62,000 bases of DNA from Cristatella mucedo (GCA_009760855.2 WPIO01000001.1:1550001-1612000), one strand, 5' to 3'. Shown: positions 12,335 through 24,453, numbered from the stretch's first letter. Program-made: numbers and translations. Notes: generated from the letters alone by a model not told the origin.

Positions 12335-12550
12335 GACACTGTGCATGCTGCCACTAACCACATTTGCATGCTGACCCTGTGCATGCCATCCCTAACCATG
12401 CATGTTATTCATGTTGTTTTTTTATCAAGCATGATATTACTCACTATTCAATTGCATTTCCCTTTGCAGCAAATGTAAAGCATCCAGAGAGAGATTGAGT
12501 TCTCTAAAGGCGCTTTGCCAAGTGCATTATTATTTTTATTATTATTCCCA
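12335..12550 (+). mobile_element. LINE family-2 3' UTR and tail
   Basis: 'gctgacactgtgcatgctgc' and a second similar unit are followed by the tail 'gcagcaaatgtaaagcatcc' and 'gagattgagttctctaaagg', then an ATT-type run. The same 3' UTR order is seen at 59037-59235. Confidence 0.82.
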
Positions 12551-12713
12551 AACATTTATTGTGCTAAATAACATTAGTACCACCGTGACTACTATAGACT
12601 CACCAGAACCGAAATTTAACCTTTATTATAGGCCCAATACTTAATTGCACACGAGTTCTCTTTATAAAAGTTACAAATTTTTGTTGATGAAATTTTAATA
12701 ATTGAACGAACAA

Positions 12714-12858
12714 GTGCCCCAGCTGGTTTGACCCAGTGGTTAAGACGCTAGCCCGACCGTTTGATGACAAGAGGTCGCGGGATCAAGCCACGCGGTATAG
12801 ATATGAACAGAGGTCAAGTTCTCTATTGGGCTCTATATAAATCATATATTTAAATGTT
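12714..12858 (+). mobile_element. SINE-A copy (diverged)
   Basis: A tRNA-like head (agctggtttgacccagtggt, then taagacgctagcccgacc) has a box-B-like 'gcgggatcaagcc'. The tail is related to the LINE family-2 terminus (gaggtcaagttctctattgg, then ctctatataaatca). Confidence 0.65.
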
Positions 12859-12859
12859 A

Positions 12860-13620
12860 CTCTCGCTTCATCTGTGGCGATAAGGTACGCTTGTTTTCGT
12901 ATCCCCGCTCTTTATCCTCCCAGTAGCTCCCAGTAACCGGTGTCTATTCTCTACTTCAAGTCGCGGTTAGTTGTGGCCGGCTTGTGACGATGTAATTTAT
13001 GGCTCGCGCACCTAATTTGGGCAAAATGGCCCTATTCTAGTCGGTACCATTCTAGAGCCACTGATGCCCTTCCCCCAGTCCCCCAGGACTGCTCGATCTG
13101 CTTGGTCTCGGCTTTGTTCCTGACAGGTAAGTGCACACGGCCTCAGTCACTGGTGCACACTTACAAACAAGTGACAGACATTGTGGACGACGGTGAGTTC
13201 CAGCTGTAAGATCAGAGCATCGTTTTCTGCTTGATATGAATGCGACAAATGTGTTTTCCTCGAAACCCAACTAGCATAAAATTAAAGCCTGCGTTTAGCT
13301 GGAAAGCATTACGATTCCAGACGTATAACCCATATTCTTGCCGCGAGAATACACTGTGGAGATATCATGGGGAGCATTTGCCCAGCCGGGATATGGAACC
13401 TGATCTTCAGATAGAGGGATAGAATGTAAAAGGTACACTTTGCCAACATATTCAAATACTTTTTGAAACTCGCACTGCCCATCGATGTCGGTATCACCTA
13501 GTCAGGCAGAGTCACATAGTAAATCAATACGTAGGCAATCGTCAGCTGCCAAGCCTATAACAGCCGCGACGAGGGAACACTGCAGCCAGCTTTCTGCCAC
13601 AGTTCTCTTTCGGTATCTCT
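12860..13620. other. No gene recognised
   Basis: No supported open frame or shared repeat. Frames of 60-72 codons on both strands are at background level. Confidence 0.4.
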
Positions 13621-13621
13621 T

Positions 13622-13631
13622 CCTAACTCTT

Positions 13632-13665
<34 letters not shown>

Positions 13666-13745
13666 GCTCTCTCGCTCTCTCGCTCTCTCGCTCTCTCGCT
13701 CTCTCGCTCTCTCGCTCTCTCGCTCTCGCTCTCGCTCTCTCTGTT
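13622..13745. repeat. (CT)n followed by a period-8 CTCTCTCG array
   Basis: A CT dinucleotide run changes into about eight near-perfect copies of an 8-bp CTCTCTCG unit. It then becomes a CTCTCG hexamer run. The frames crossing it are artefacts. Confidence 0.95.
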
Positions 13746-14219
13746 CTATCTATCCCGTTGCTGCTGGCACAAGATGCCCTCCTACCTCGTGTGAAGTCAT
13801 GGACGGTAGCAATCATGACGAGCCGAAGCATGCAGCCAGATCCAGTTTCGAATGAGCATATAGGCATGCAACCAGATACAGCCAGCATATATCAACGACC
13901 AGCAGCTGATATCGAGTACGTCTCAGGGCTTCACGCTTCGACGGCTGATAGCAACAGTTCTTTGAATTGACGAGATAATTAATTAATTGGCAATCGTCGT
14001 TTGCGGCTGTTGCATATCGACAGCTCATTTGGAGCGCCTGACCTTTGGCTGTGCCTGCAGTGCCACGATGCTGCTATAGATACCAAACAATCAACAATTG
14101 TGACTGGACCGCGAGAGCCTGGCTGCTAGCGGCATCTGTAGTATCTCAAGTATGAGTTACAAGGCGCACGTGCACTGTTTTCAATGCAGCACAGAACATG
14201 GATGGTACATTGAGATAAA

Positions 14220-14390
14220 ATAGGAGCTGGGGAGAGAGAGGGTGAGATAGAGGCTGAAACAGAGAGAAAGAGAGAGCGAGAGAAAGAGAGTGAGTGAGAG
14301 ATAGAGACTGAAACAGAGAGAAAAAGAGAGAGAGGGAGAGGAAGGAGAGAGAGAGAGGGGAGGAAGGGTGAGAGAGTGAGTGAGATACTG

Positions 14391-14477
<87 letters not shown>

Positions 14478-14546
14478 GACAGACAGAGAGACAGAGAGAG
14501 ACAGAGAGACAGAGGAGAGAGACAGAGAGAGAGAGACAGAGAGACA

Positions 14547-14578
<32 letters not shown>

Positions 14579-14665
14579 CAGAGAGAGAGAGAGACAGAGA
14601 GAGACAGAGATAGAGACAGAGAGAGAGAGAGAGAGAGATAGAGAGAGACAGAGACAGAGAGAGAC

Positions 14666-14720
<55 letters not shown>

Positions 14721-14890
14721 GAGTGAGTGAGAGACAAGACAGACAGACAGACAGACAGACAGACATACAGACAGACAGACGAATGAACGGACGGACGGAC
14801 GGATAGACAGACACATAGATAGTCATACAGATCGAGAAACAGAGGCAGACTGACAGAGAGACAAAGGTAGAGACAGTTAAAATGACAGAG
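14220..14890. repeat. (GA)n / (GACA)n / (GGAC)n compound microsatellite, about 650 bp
   Basis: GA dinucleotides carry regularly spaced GACA variants. A pure GACA run (14735-14780) and a GGAC run (14788-14802) follow. The long Ser/Leu/Cys-rich minus-strand frames and the Arg/Glu-rich plus-strand frame across it are translations of the repeat. Confidence 0.96.
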
Positions 14891-15424
14891 ATTGGCACAG
14901 ACTAAGACTAAGAGAGGCAGAACAAGAGAGATACGGGAATAGATAAAAATACAGATAAACAACAAAGGAGGGATATAGAAAGAACGAGAGAAATAGGAAT
15001 GATAAAGAGTAAACAGTAGCCCGAGGGAGACAATTAGAGAGATACTGATTACAGTGGATACGAGAGTATCGATAAGAGAGGCTGCTACAGTGAGAACAAA
15101 GAAAGAGAAAGAGCGTAAGGTAAAGTATGTACACAGCTTCATATTTGAGTTGCAGCAAATGGCCTTAGTATATAGTGAAGAACTGATTTTTTCCTTAGCG
15201 AGCTCAGCATATGCCTGGCAGCTCGCGACCGTGACCTTGTCTGATCGCTTGTCTAGCAGCTACAGCAACTTAATGAGAATTAGCACAGATAATTTTACGG
15301 AGACCAACCGGTGAACTGCTTATCGAGTTATTATTCATCTCGAACCCAATTATTTCCCTTAGAATTCCATGGGTAAAAACTAGAAAACTTCGAAAAATTA
15401 GCCACAAAAAATGCTAGCTTGTGT

Positions 15425-15590
15425 AAAAGCCTCATTTGTATAGCGACAGACGAGCCTAAACGGCCATCACTACCGCTTGTAGATGATGCCATGAAGAATC
15501 GTCTACTGCAGGAATCAAACGCATGACCTTGGTGGTGGAGAGCGAGCACTTTACCTCATGGGCTATCACAGTCCAGTGCTATGTTGCTAT
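15425..15590 (-). mobile_element. SINE-B copy
   Basis: Reverse-strand copy. 'tatagcgacagacgagcct' and 'ggccatcactaccgcttg' precede a box-B remnant (ggaatcaaac) and 'ttacctcatgggctatcac'. It is moderately diverged. Confidence 0.75.
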
Positions 15591-15594
15591 GCAG

Positions 15595-16640
15595 CAGAAG
15601 TGCTGTAAAATGAAAGTTCTTAGCAAAAATTCAGTACGATTTATTTAGGATGGGTTATTTATGTCAAAGGATGCTTGAGGTGCCGACTTCCAGGATGTCG
15701 GGCACGAACAGAATCTCGACATCTTCTCGGGCGGCTGACATGTAACACTTCTCAAGGTTAAATTTCCTCATCTGCTACAGTGTGTTCGACATTTCAGATT
15801 ATATAATTTACCACCAGTAAAACTTACTTTTTGATGATACCAATAGGTTCATTAAAGATTCAAAAGATTTAGCAGTGCGGCTATTTATTTTTCAAGCTTT
15901 TGATTGAAGTTAATGGCAAGAATAAATAACAACAAACTGCTAAAACGTTACTCCTTTGAAGACTGACAACTTCAAGCACAAGCCCTTCGAATTATTTTAA
16001 TAATTTTTTTGGTAAAATGCCGGCATCATGGCTATATCAAGTGACTTTCCTTTACTTGATCACATACACCAGTGCTCTTTCAAATCCCATGTACGCTTAA
16101 GATATTTCATTCCAGAAAAATGCATGTTAAAGCTTGCTCATTCAATTGAGTGAATTGTTTATGCAGCAGTATATCTAGCGAGGAAACTTCCCTCGTAGCA
16201 GTTTCACTAATTAAATTGTGTATTCACAACTATCTTGGCTTGTTCATATCGGCTAATCAAAAATATTTTGAACAAGTGAATTTAGGTTTAACCAAGCTCT
16301 TCAGGCTTAGGAGCTGCTTCTTCTGTTTCAAAAAATGCATACTTACCTATATTCTCTCTAATTGTTTAGCTGGACCTTTCGGTAGCATTTTATAACGCTC
16401 ATCACCAACACTTCTTGAGTGTCTCTCATATCGCCCAGTCATCAAAGGCACTGTACTGCAGTTACTTAGGTTCCATCTCAATGGAAGACTGTAGAGTGCT
16501 GACATCGAAGTAAAAAAGTCAAATCAAGGAGCCTGCAAAGACAGGGCGGACCAACAGTTTTGTAATTAAACACTTCTTTTCACAATTTCTACTCACCGTG
16601 TTGGCAAACTAATCTGTAAGCACTAGTCAGACTTTGATCT
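15595..16640. other. No gene recognised
   Basis: AT-rich DNA. An 81-codon frame at 16150-16395 has no recognisable features. Confidence 0.4.
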
Positions 16641-16649
16641 ATGGACACA

Positions 16650-16920
16650 TCTGTGTTTGCACCAATATTCCTGCCCGAATTTCCCTCCTTAGATTTATCA
16701 GCTTCCCTACTCTACGCCTTGCTGATATTGACGCTGGGATGTCAAAAAGCTGCCTCAAATTGAATGACAATAAATCTAACCTACTAGTTATTGGCAAACC
16801 TAGTATTAGCCATAAATTAGTCAACCTATTCCTCAAAGGTGAATCGAGCATTGCGTTTTCTATTGCATTTTCAAAGCATTTAATTTGTATTGTCCAAAGA
16901 GATGTTTCATGAAAACGACC
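16650..16920 (+). mobile_element. LINE family-2 reverse transcriptase fragment
   Basis: The plus-strand frame contains 'DIDAGMSKSCLKLNDNKS' and 'NLLVIGKPS'. This is the RT segment in which the conserved LKLNxDKTxxLVxG follows the YADD catalytic box. A parallel segment is read at 37.4-37.65 kb (minus strand). The fragment is truncated at both ends and the YADD box is absent. Confidence 0.75.
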
Positions 16921-16924
16921 ACAT

Positions 16925-18720
16925 TAGCTCCATTCTCAAGTCTTGTTAATTTCAGCTATGCATATCTCAGGAATTTATGCCGGCTTATGCAAGCGTACGA
17001 AATCTACGTTGGTATGTGCAAGTGCAGCATCCCATTTCAACTTCAGTAGCTCACAATTTTCAGGTCTTCTGGCCTGTGGGATATTGTGCATTGCAGTCGG
17101 TGCAAAACGTGTCAGCTACGCTTGGCGTCGTGACAGCTGCAGTTACCAAATTTTACCAAATTTTGTTTTGACGGTTATGGTTTTCCGTGCTGGCACTGTG
17201 CATGCTATAATTGAAAAATTCACCCGCTTCCCGCTTTGAAAACTATATATTGAATGCCTAAAGAACTTTTAGATCTATTTGGTTGCCGTTAAATTGCCTC
17301 TTTGGGATTATTACTATTAGCGTGGCGGTTGCTGTCTGTTGCTGAATTCTTCTGATCCAGACACGCCTAGCGTCCCGCCGTAGAACATTCATGTACACCT
17401 ATTATCATTTACTTAAGCCACTTTTTGGGCTACTACATTAAAAACGCACACTAGCAAGAATTGGCCCTTTTTCTGTCTCACAGTTTAGTGATCAGTGGCT
17501 TAGGTTGCCCCCATAGTTCATTGAATCTGGTGCCCTTCCTATGTCAAGGCCCTTTCTTACGGAATAATTCATTACTAGAGCAAACAGCGAATGTTTAAAT
17601 TACTGCTCATAATTAAAGACTAAGGTTTTTGTTGTCCGCATTGCGTTTGCATTGGCTACAACTCACGCACAGATTATGTTTCAGGTAGGCACTCATATTT
17701 CTGGCAGTTAGCACCCACGTGTACAAGCTGGTTTTTTAGCATATAAGTTAGTTCCTACTGTTTACTTTAAGGAAATATGATATAATCCTTGCAAGGCCTA
17801 GCGTGGCTTTTCAAGCACATGCCAATTCATTCATTCATTATTGACCCAGTAGGATTCTGACACGAGTTCGCTCTACCTCTCAGCCGCTGCACGCTCCAGA
17901 TGAGTTGCTTGTGGACTGGCTCGGTAGGGGCCAGCATTATGTCTACTAATGAGGTAGATGTCTGTTATGGATAGGTGACAAAATCATCAAGGTAGGCGTT
18001 TGAGCAAGGGGTGAAGCTGAGGATGTAGCGGATGGCAAAGATGCGTCTATTCGGGAATTTGCCGCCATTTTTAGTACTACAGGGCAGGGCCAGTACGACT
18101 CTCGCCTGAAAAGAGTACAGTGGCTTCAGTAACTTCAAATCGCAACCAAGAATGCTAAAGTGCTGCCTCCTTAAATATGCAACGTAGAACGTAGCTGTCC
18201 GAAGAGGCTTTTGAAAGTGGAATCCTGTCATTCGTGGTCAAAGTTATTGATAACTGACACTGACGTTCACACAATTATCCCTGTGTCGGAAGAGATCACA
18301 CGCTGCCGACGACACGTCTCTTCCGGCTTCAGTAAGGCTTGTGCTTGAAAAAAAGTGCAGAGAATATCCAACCGATGAAGTGCCTATGAGAAGTAAGCAG
18401 AAGCACAAAAGAAAGCTGTCGAGCTCGCCGCTCGAGCGAGGCGCTACTTTGCAGACAAAAGCTTAATTGATTCCTGCAACGCCTCGACAATAGGATCTAA
18501 TGTTTTAATAAAGGCTGCGAGACGCTCTCTGTCACCGGCGCGGCTTGAATTCAACAGAGCGATTGTCTAGCTGCGTGCCTCTTCATAAAGAGTCGGCTGT
18601 ATTGATCAGTGCCAGTCTTGCTTACGAGCCCTCAGCCGATATGCTGTCTATCTCGTTTCGCTAGTTGCACGACCTGCCAGCGAAGACAGGAGACCGTCTC
18701 GCCACTTTTTTTCGAGTACC
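16925..18720. other. No gene recognised
   Basis: Mixed-composition DNA. A minus-strand frame at 18231-17965 (88 codons) is protein-like (FHFQKPLRTATFYVAYLRRQ) but matches nothing I know and has no clear splice sites. Confidence 0.35.
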
Positions 18721-18724
18721 TTCG

Positions 18725-18844
18725 ATGACGGCGGCCCCTGAGACATGGGACCAGACCTCGAAAGCGACCGGCGGCAACTACTCGGACCAGGAACGGCAGA
18801 ACTTTACGAGTGGAGCAATTCTCGATACCACTTTCCGATCATGA
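18725..18844 (+). CDS. Upstream ORF, 39 aa, ending on an ATGA overlap
   Basis: ATG 18725 opens 39 codons (beginning MTAAPETWDQTSKATGG). They end at TGA 18842-18844. That stop overlaps the ATG at 18841 in the arrangement ATGA. The composition is protein-like rather than random. It could act in translational control by termination-reinitiation, or be a shifted N-terminus of the downstream protein. The sequence alone does not decide. Confidence 0.45.
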   Translation: MTAAPETWDQTSKATGGNYSDQERQNFTSGAILDTTFRS

Positions 18845-19509
18845 CCAGCTTGCCAAATGGCTTTCCTCTCAGGAAGCCCGCTGCGACAGAAAAAAAGCTT
18901 CGGCAGATGTACTTGAACTCGAACACTGTGTGTGGTAAACTGCTGATCAGCTCCTCGTACGAGGCGGCGAGGCAAAAGAGGCTGACGGCCATCAAAAGAG
19001 AGCTCGAGCGGCAGAAAGCAGCTCAACCACCATTTGCCAGCTCACCGCCATCGCCCCATGGGCTGGCTCTGATCGGCGAGCTCTCACCACCATCTCGCTC
19101 AGGAAGCAGAGGACACAGCCTATCATCTGTCTCCCTTGAGCATGCCGAACGGCCCTCGAAACCGCCGACAACTCCAGCGTATGGACGCAAATCGACTATC
19201 CCGCCGATTAACTCTTCACAAGGTCTCACCATCGTGAAGAGAGTGTTTCGGCGAAGAGCAGGCGACAGGGAGGACCGACTGCAACTGCAATCGCAGGTGG
19301 ACGTCTACTTGCCGAGAGCCATGCAGCACTGGCAACGTGAAGAGTCGGACGGAAATTACGATGGAAATGATGAAGACGGCTGCCTCAGCCAGCCGTCGCT
19401 TTCAGCAGCGCCCATGCAGAGCAGTGTTGAGCCGCGGGATCGAAAAACGATTGCTCGTGATATGGCCGGCGTGACGTCGTCGGAGAGACCGATTACTGCT
19501 ACTTGGTGA
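18745..19509 (+). CDS. Intronless ORF for an unrecognised, mostly disordered protein (222 or 254 aa)
   Basis: One uninterrupted frame starts at ATG 18745 (254 aa) or ATG 18841 (222 aa, MTSLPNGFPLRKPAATEKK) and ends at TGA 19507. Residues about 40-90 from the first start form a basic, helix-prone stretch (KKLRQMYLNSN, then YEAARQKRLTAIKRELERQK) that could be a short coiled coil. The rest is rich in Ser, Pro and charged residues, with an acidic patch (DGNYDGNDEDG) near the C-terminus. There is no signal peptide, membrane segment or known domain. A polyadenylation signal lies about 510 bp downstream. The second start is favoured because the upstream ORF ends directly on it. It could also be the last exon of a larger gene. 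Confidence 0.65.
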   Translation: MGPDLESDRRQLLGPGTAELYEWSNSRYHFPIMTSLPNGFPLRKPAATEKKLRQMYLNSNTVCGKLLISSSYEAARQKRLTAIKRELERQKAAQPPFASSPPSPHGLALIGELSPPSRSGSRGHSLSSVSLEHAERPSKPPTTPAYGRKSTIPPINSSQGLTIVKRVFRRRAGDREDRLQLQSQVDVYLPRAMQHWQREESDGNYDGNDEDGCLSQPSLSAAPMQSSVEPRDRKTIARDMAGVTSSERPITATW

Positions 19510-20021
19510 TGCCCGCACCACAATCCTGACTGCAATGACCGCTCGCGCCGGGGCAGTTCTGTACGTTGCAAGTGACCAGTTGCTTTGCTGGCACGTTTTC
19601 CGTCTTGTATGTGTAAGTTTTTGAGGCTGCGTGGTTTCTGCTGAAGCGTTTCCCGGTGCAGCAGCACAGGTCCCAAGATTCGGAGCCTGAGAGACAGGCC
19701 ACTCCCTAAGTTTGGCCCGGATGTTCAGGCCCGGAGGCCCAATACACCGTCACGTTTTGCTTATATGCTTCCCAATCACCTATGTGCACCCCCCTAGCGA
19801 CTTACCATACAGGCTGAAGTAGAGCTCTCGCTGTCAGAATCACGTAAAATGCAGCTGCTAGCGTTTTGTAATCAGCATGCTATATTTCTGGTTTGGCATT
19901 AACTCATGCAGCATCGTCAGTGCTAATATATAATGTGCCTAGTGAGACAAATCGACAGCTCAACTGAAGTGATTGCTGGTCTGCCCAAGCAGCCAAATAA
20001 CTAATTAGCAAACATCAGACC

Positions 20022-20027
20022 AATAAA
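20022..20027 (+). terminator. Polyadenylation signal AATAAA
   Basis: A canonical hexamer about 510 bp downstream of the stop at 19509, on the same strand. It is the likely 3' end signal of the intronless gene at 18.7 kb. Confidence 0.45.
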
Positions 20028-20210
20028 TGTTTCCCGAGGTTTTGTGAGTGTGAGAACACGTGTTTTACCTGCCTACATAGTGCAAGAAACTGCAGCAGAA
20101 GGAAGGAATGACAGCGGTTCGCAGCACGTGAAGACAGCACACTTGGGCCGGCGAACTGCATTACAGTGATCGCGCGACCCCTCCATTTCAGTCGCGAGGG
20201 TGCTATAGCA

Positions 20211-20213
20211 TGT

Positions 20214-20252
<39 letters not shown>
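20211..20252. repeat. (ATT)n microsatellite
   Basis: Eleven to twelve ATT units. No LINE tail motif lies next to it, so it is scored as a simple repeat. Confidence 0.9.
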
Positions 20253-20254
20253 TA

Positions 20255-20865
20255 TCTCCTCTTCCTTCATTTCTCTACTCCAGAGCTCCGATCCAACGCA
20301 TATGAGTGGACACCTGTAGGCAGCTGTGTCGCTTGAGGGAAGAGGAGGGGCCGTCCCCGCGTACTGATGCTCAGCATCATCAGATCGTGAATTACCTACC
20401 CCCCATTCCTATTTATTCCCCCCATCCCGCAAGCATCCGTGCTGACGTCGTCATTACAGTCCAAGCGTGAGGACTCGTCGTCTCTCATCCCCTCCATTGC
20501 CACGAGCCCCTAAAGCAGAATGTGGCCATTAGTCGAATCAGGAAAACTCTGTGCCGAGGCAGCTGTTAAAACACCGGCTGCCAAGTCCGATTTACCTCAC
20601 GCGTAGATAGGCATCTAAGGCCTACAATCATGAGCGGCAGTTGCGGCACAAAAACATCAATTTTGCCTAACGGTTTGCAGCAAACGTATTGTAACAGTCC
20701 GATGTTTTTGTAAAGCCCTAAAGCTTACCTAGCTCCTAGTCGTATGCGGCGTGTCGAAAGTATGGCTTAGTTTTCCAAACCCAACTTGGCTAACTAGAAG
20801 GACACCGTGGCTATTATAATTTAATTTTTTTTTAATATTGAATTATTGGCATTATTGAACAGTAA
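20255..20865. other. No gene recognised
   Basis: No open frame above background and no repeat shared with other parts of the window. Confidence 0.4.
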
Positions 20866-20870
20866 GCCAA

Positions 20871-21541
<671 letters not shown>

Positions 21542-21683
21542 AGCGAGTGGCCAGCTCTGCAAGCGGGCCGAAGAAGAGAAGCAGCAGACGGAGATAAACG
21601 AGCAGCAGTGCAGCTGTGGCCTTGGGATGGGTTGTCGGATCGTGAGTATTTTTTTTAGCAAGCGATTCGAACACGGCCCTGCT

Positions 21684-21783
21684 TTTATTGGTCATTTTTG
21701 CTTTCAGACGAGCGGTTGGGTCATTGGTCATTGGTCATTGGTCTGTGTGTGGCTCACCATTAGAGGCACCCCTCCCATTGGTT
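21684..21783 (-). promoter_or_regulatory. Cluster of inverted CCAAT boxes
   Basis: ATTGG (CCAAT on the minus strand) occurs five times in 100 bp. Three copies sit in a perfect 8-bp tandem (cattggt at about 21720-21742). Such clusters bind NF-Y in animal promoters. No gene start is visible nearby, so the role is inferred. Confidence 0.25.
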
Positions 21784-22234
21784 GCTCTCCGTTTCCCATG
21801 AGCGAGTACTGCTACACTTTGCCGAGATAAGTTGGAGAAGAGGCAGTACATGTAGCTTGGTAAAGGGAGCAGTCGCGAAATGCAAAACCTTAAATCTCAC
21901 AGAGTTTTCGAGGTTCGCGGTTGAAGGACCTTGATTTTGTTAATGTTTCAAGAAACGTATCTGCAATCAAGTGGCAACTTGATAGTGCAGCAGCAGCTGC
22001 TTAGGCTGACATTAGTCTTCTACTGCTAGAAAGTTGTACAAGAACTTCCGCGGTTCAACGCTCAGAAAGGAGCACGAAGTCAAGTGAGTCACTCCAGGAG
22101 AGAGGCATCTCTGTTTTGTCAGTAACTGAGTATTTGGCTGCATTATGCATCTCACCATCTTCATTCATACAATGCAGCAACACACAGCTATCCACTTTTT
22201 GATGTCCATCCCAATGGCAAGGGAATTAAATTAA

Positions 22235-22408
22235 ATAATAGCTGATTTAAATGCCTCTTTTTCGTAGCGACAGAAGAGCCTTCACGGCTATCATTATCGC
22301 TTGCAACGGTGATAAAGAATCACCCACTGTAGGATTCAAACCTATGACCTCGGGGCCGAGGTCGTGAAAAGCAGCCGCTTTACTTTGAGCACCATCGCGG
22401 GTCACCCG
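22235..22408 (-). mobile_element. SINE-B copy
   Basis: Full-length reverse-strand copy. It contains 'gtagcgacagaagagccttc', 'acggctatcattatcgcttg', box-B complement 'ggattcaaacc' and 'gacctcggggccgaggtcg'. Confidence 0.85.
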
Positions 22409-22409
22409 A

Positions 22410-23575
22410 ACTATCGGCAGAAATTATTAAAGCGCAAGTTTTAATTTTCAGCTGACTTAATATACAGTGCATCGCTGCTTACCAGCAGTGCTAGCTAATT
22501 CAATCTGTAATATGTAGTAGGCCTAATTAAGCATGCTACCAAACGAAACTTGTCACAAGCTGAACTGCACTGAACGGTTCCAATGGAAGTCAGTACTGAC
22601 TTCACTCGTTGACTTAGTTATCTATTATATATTTGGTTCCAGCAGTGATTAACAGCAAATGATCGGACAAAACTGCGATAAGGTGCATTGCTTTTTTATT
22701 AATTCAAAAGTTTTGGCGAACGGTATCGTTTCGCAAGATAGCACCGAACGTCAGCATTATGATTTTTTATAGATGGCAGCACGTATGAAAATGATATCGC
22801 ACGAATAAAAATGGATTACTTTATACATTTTGTGGCCTTTACAATAACAGCGTGGGGAAAACATGTTTAAATTCATGTGTATGGTATTATAGCATAAGTC
22901 AGTAAAAAAGCTTTGACCATTAATGCAATAGCATTTTTTAAATACAGATCTATTGCCAAAAGAGTGCAACTGTGTTTAGATTAAGTGTGTGCAGGCAGTA
23001 GGTCAGGTCGATTAGTACGTACCTCGTTAGTCAGGGAAAGGAGTGTTAGTTAACTGGTGCCCCCTGCGGTAAAGCATATTAAGATACAACTCACAATTAT
23101 CAAAAACTGTCAGTTTTTTTACGCGAGTCGATCATCTAAAGCTTTTTACCGATGTAAGTCTTTGTTTAAATAGCCCACTTTTACCGAACGCCTGCTCGAC
23201 TTCAATCTCAGTCCAATCGTTGTTGATAAAAGAACCTTCGTGGCCCAACGAGGTCAAAGAGCAACGATCGCCGATGATTGATGCAGAATAACCAGCCGCT
23301 TGAAAGTTTGGGCTTTGCAAGCGATAAAGTTGACAAGTGCTATCAAATACCCGTAGACCAGCCTTAGCTCAACTTGACAGCCATTCTGGAATCAAGGAGT
23401 TAATCAAAGCACAGCCACATTGCTGGGCGGCAGGTCGTTGGCTTGTAGAATTAATGCACCCTATAAGATTAATGGATTGCCTTTGCTCGATTTCATCAAT
23501 GCTGAGCTTGAAGCAAGACTTTCCATTAAGTTATTAGGCAGCTAGGGTCAGCAGTAGGCAGCCAATCAGAAAGTT
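22410..23575. other. No gene recognised
   Basis: AT-rich intergenic DNA up to the border of the AT-rich island. Short frames only. Confidence 0.4.
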
Positions 23576-23580
23576 CTGTA

Positions 23581-23760
23581 TCACAACAGCACAGAAAGTT
23601 CTGCATCACCAATAACTCCCAGTGATTTGCCAGTAGTAGATCTAATCTGAAATAAAATTGGTTTCGCCATACCCGTTCCAAAATCTGTCATTGGTAATGT
23701 AAACAATTTTGGTATTATATCAAGTATTTTATGGTCGAGTGAAAAGACAGGTTTTTTCAT
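23581..23760 (-). CDS. Small ORF (59 aa) at the left edge of the virus-like island
   Basis: ATG 23760 to TGA 23581 on the minus strand. It encodes a protein starting MKKPVFSLDHKILDIIPKLF and continuing with a Gly/Met/Thr-rich middle. The frame is clean and protein-like. It could be the intact C-terminal end of a broken gene of the AT-rich island. No family is recognised. Confidence 0.35.
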   Translation of the reverse strand: MKKPVFSLDHKILDIIPKLFTLPMTDFGTGMAKPILFQIRSTTGKSLGVIGDAELSVLL

Positions 23761-23794
23761 GACTTAACAAATGATAATAAATAAAAAATTAAAA

Positions 23795-23938
23795 TAAAAT
23801 AACAAATGATAACACTTTTGATGTATTTGGAACTTTAATTTTAGAAATGGAAGTAAATGGTTCATGCAATTATGTGATTGATAACTTTGTAGCACATAGT
23901 TCTGTTTCTTATGTAGAGTTTCTTGTGCGTATAGTATA
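23795..23938 (+). pseudogene. 3' end of a broken island gene
   Basis: An open plus-strand frame of 47 codons without an ATG at its start ends at TAG 23936. It contains 'TFDVFGTLILEMEVNGSCNY' and looks like the C-terminus of a structural protein. Its stop lies 4 bp before the ATG of the next frame at 23943, a gene spacing typical of compact viral genomes. Confidence 0.35.
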
Positions 23939-23942
23939 GAAA

Positions 23943-24453
23943 ATGTCACTAGGTTATCAAAGAAAAGGATCTTTAGCAAAGAATTCTATTAGAAAGATTA
24001 ATGGTATACTTTCTCGTTCACTGAATATGATTCAAAATGTATCAAAGAATTTTGGAGATCCTGTTGATCCTAGAGATGCAGTAAACGGAAACATTGATAC
24101 AGATTTTGTTGCTAAAGTTTCTAAAGGAACTACAGCGGATGGAGACTTAGTTTTGAACAACTTTCGTTTGATAGATTTTGCTAATCCTGTTAATTCTAAT
24201 GATGTATCAAAAATACTATGCCGACACTAAGCTATCAGAAACAAGTGGGATCGTTAATGGAACTTTAACTTCAAATGGCTTGATTAATCCTCCTTACAAA
24301 TTATATGATATTCAAAATAAAGAATACTTAGATAATACTTGTGTTAAACGTTCTGGAGATACTATGAATGACATGAATGGATATTCTATTTCAATTAGAG
24401 AAGATCCTGTTGATCCTAATTATGGAGTTATTAGTTATTGGTTATCTAAGTAG
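23943..24453 (+). pseudogene. Fibre-like repeat protein, frame-broken
   Basis: ATG 23943 opens 95 codons (MSLGYQRKGSLAKNS...) that stop at 24228. The protein-like reading continues in another frame from about 24205 to TAG 24451, which implies a small indel near 24205. Both parts carry a repeated pattern: DPVDPRDAV in the first, FANPVNSNDVS and then GDTMNDMNGYSI with DPVDPNYG in the second. Repeats of the type 'DPxDxxDAVxKxY(V/A)D' and 'SGDTM' are known from shaft modules of phage tail fibres and related trimeric fibres. The function is inferred from that resemblance only. Confidence 0.45.

Noticed and set aside
14126-15142. 338-aa and overlapping Ser/Leu/Cys-rich ORFs
   Set aside because: Products of the GA/GACA microsatellite; the flanking non-repeat parts are not conserved in pattern and all frames are open.
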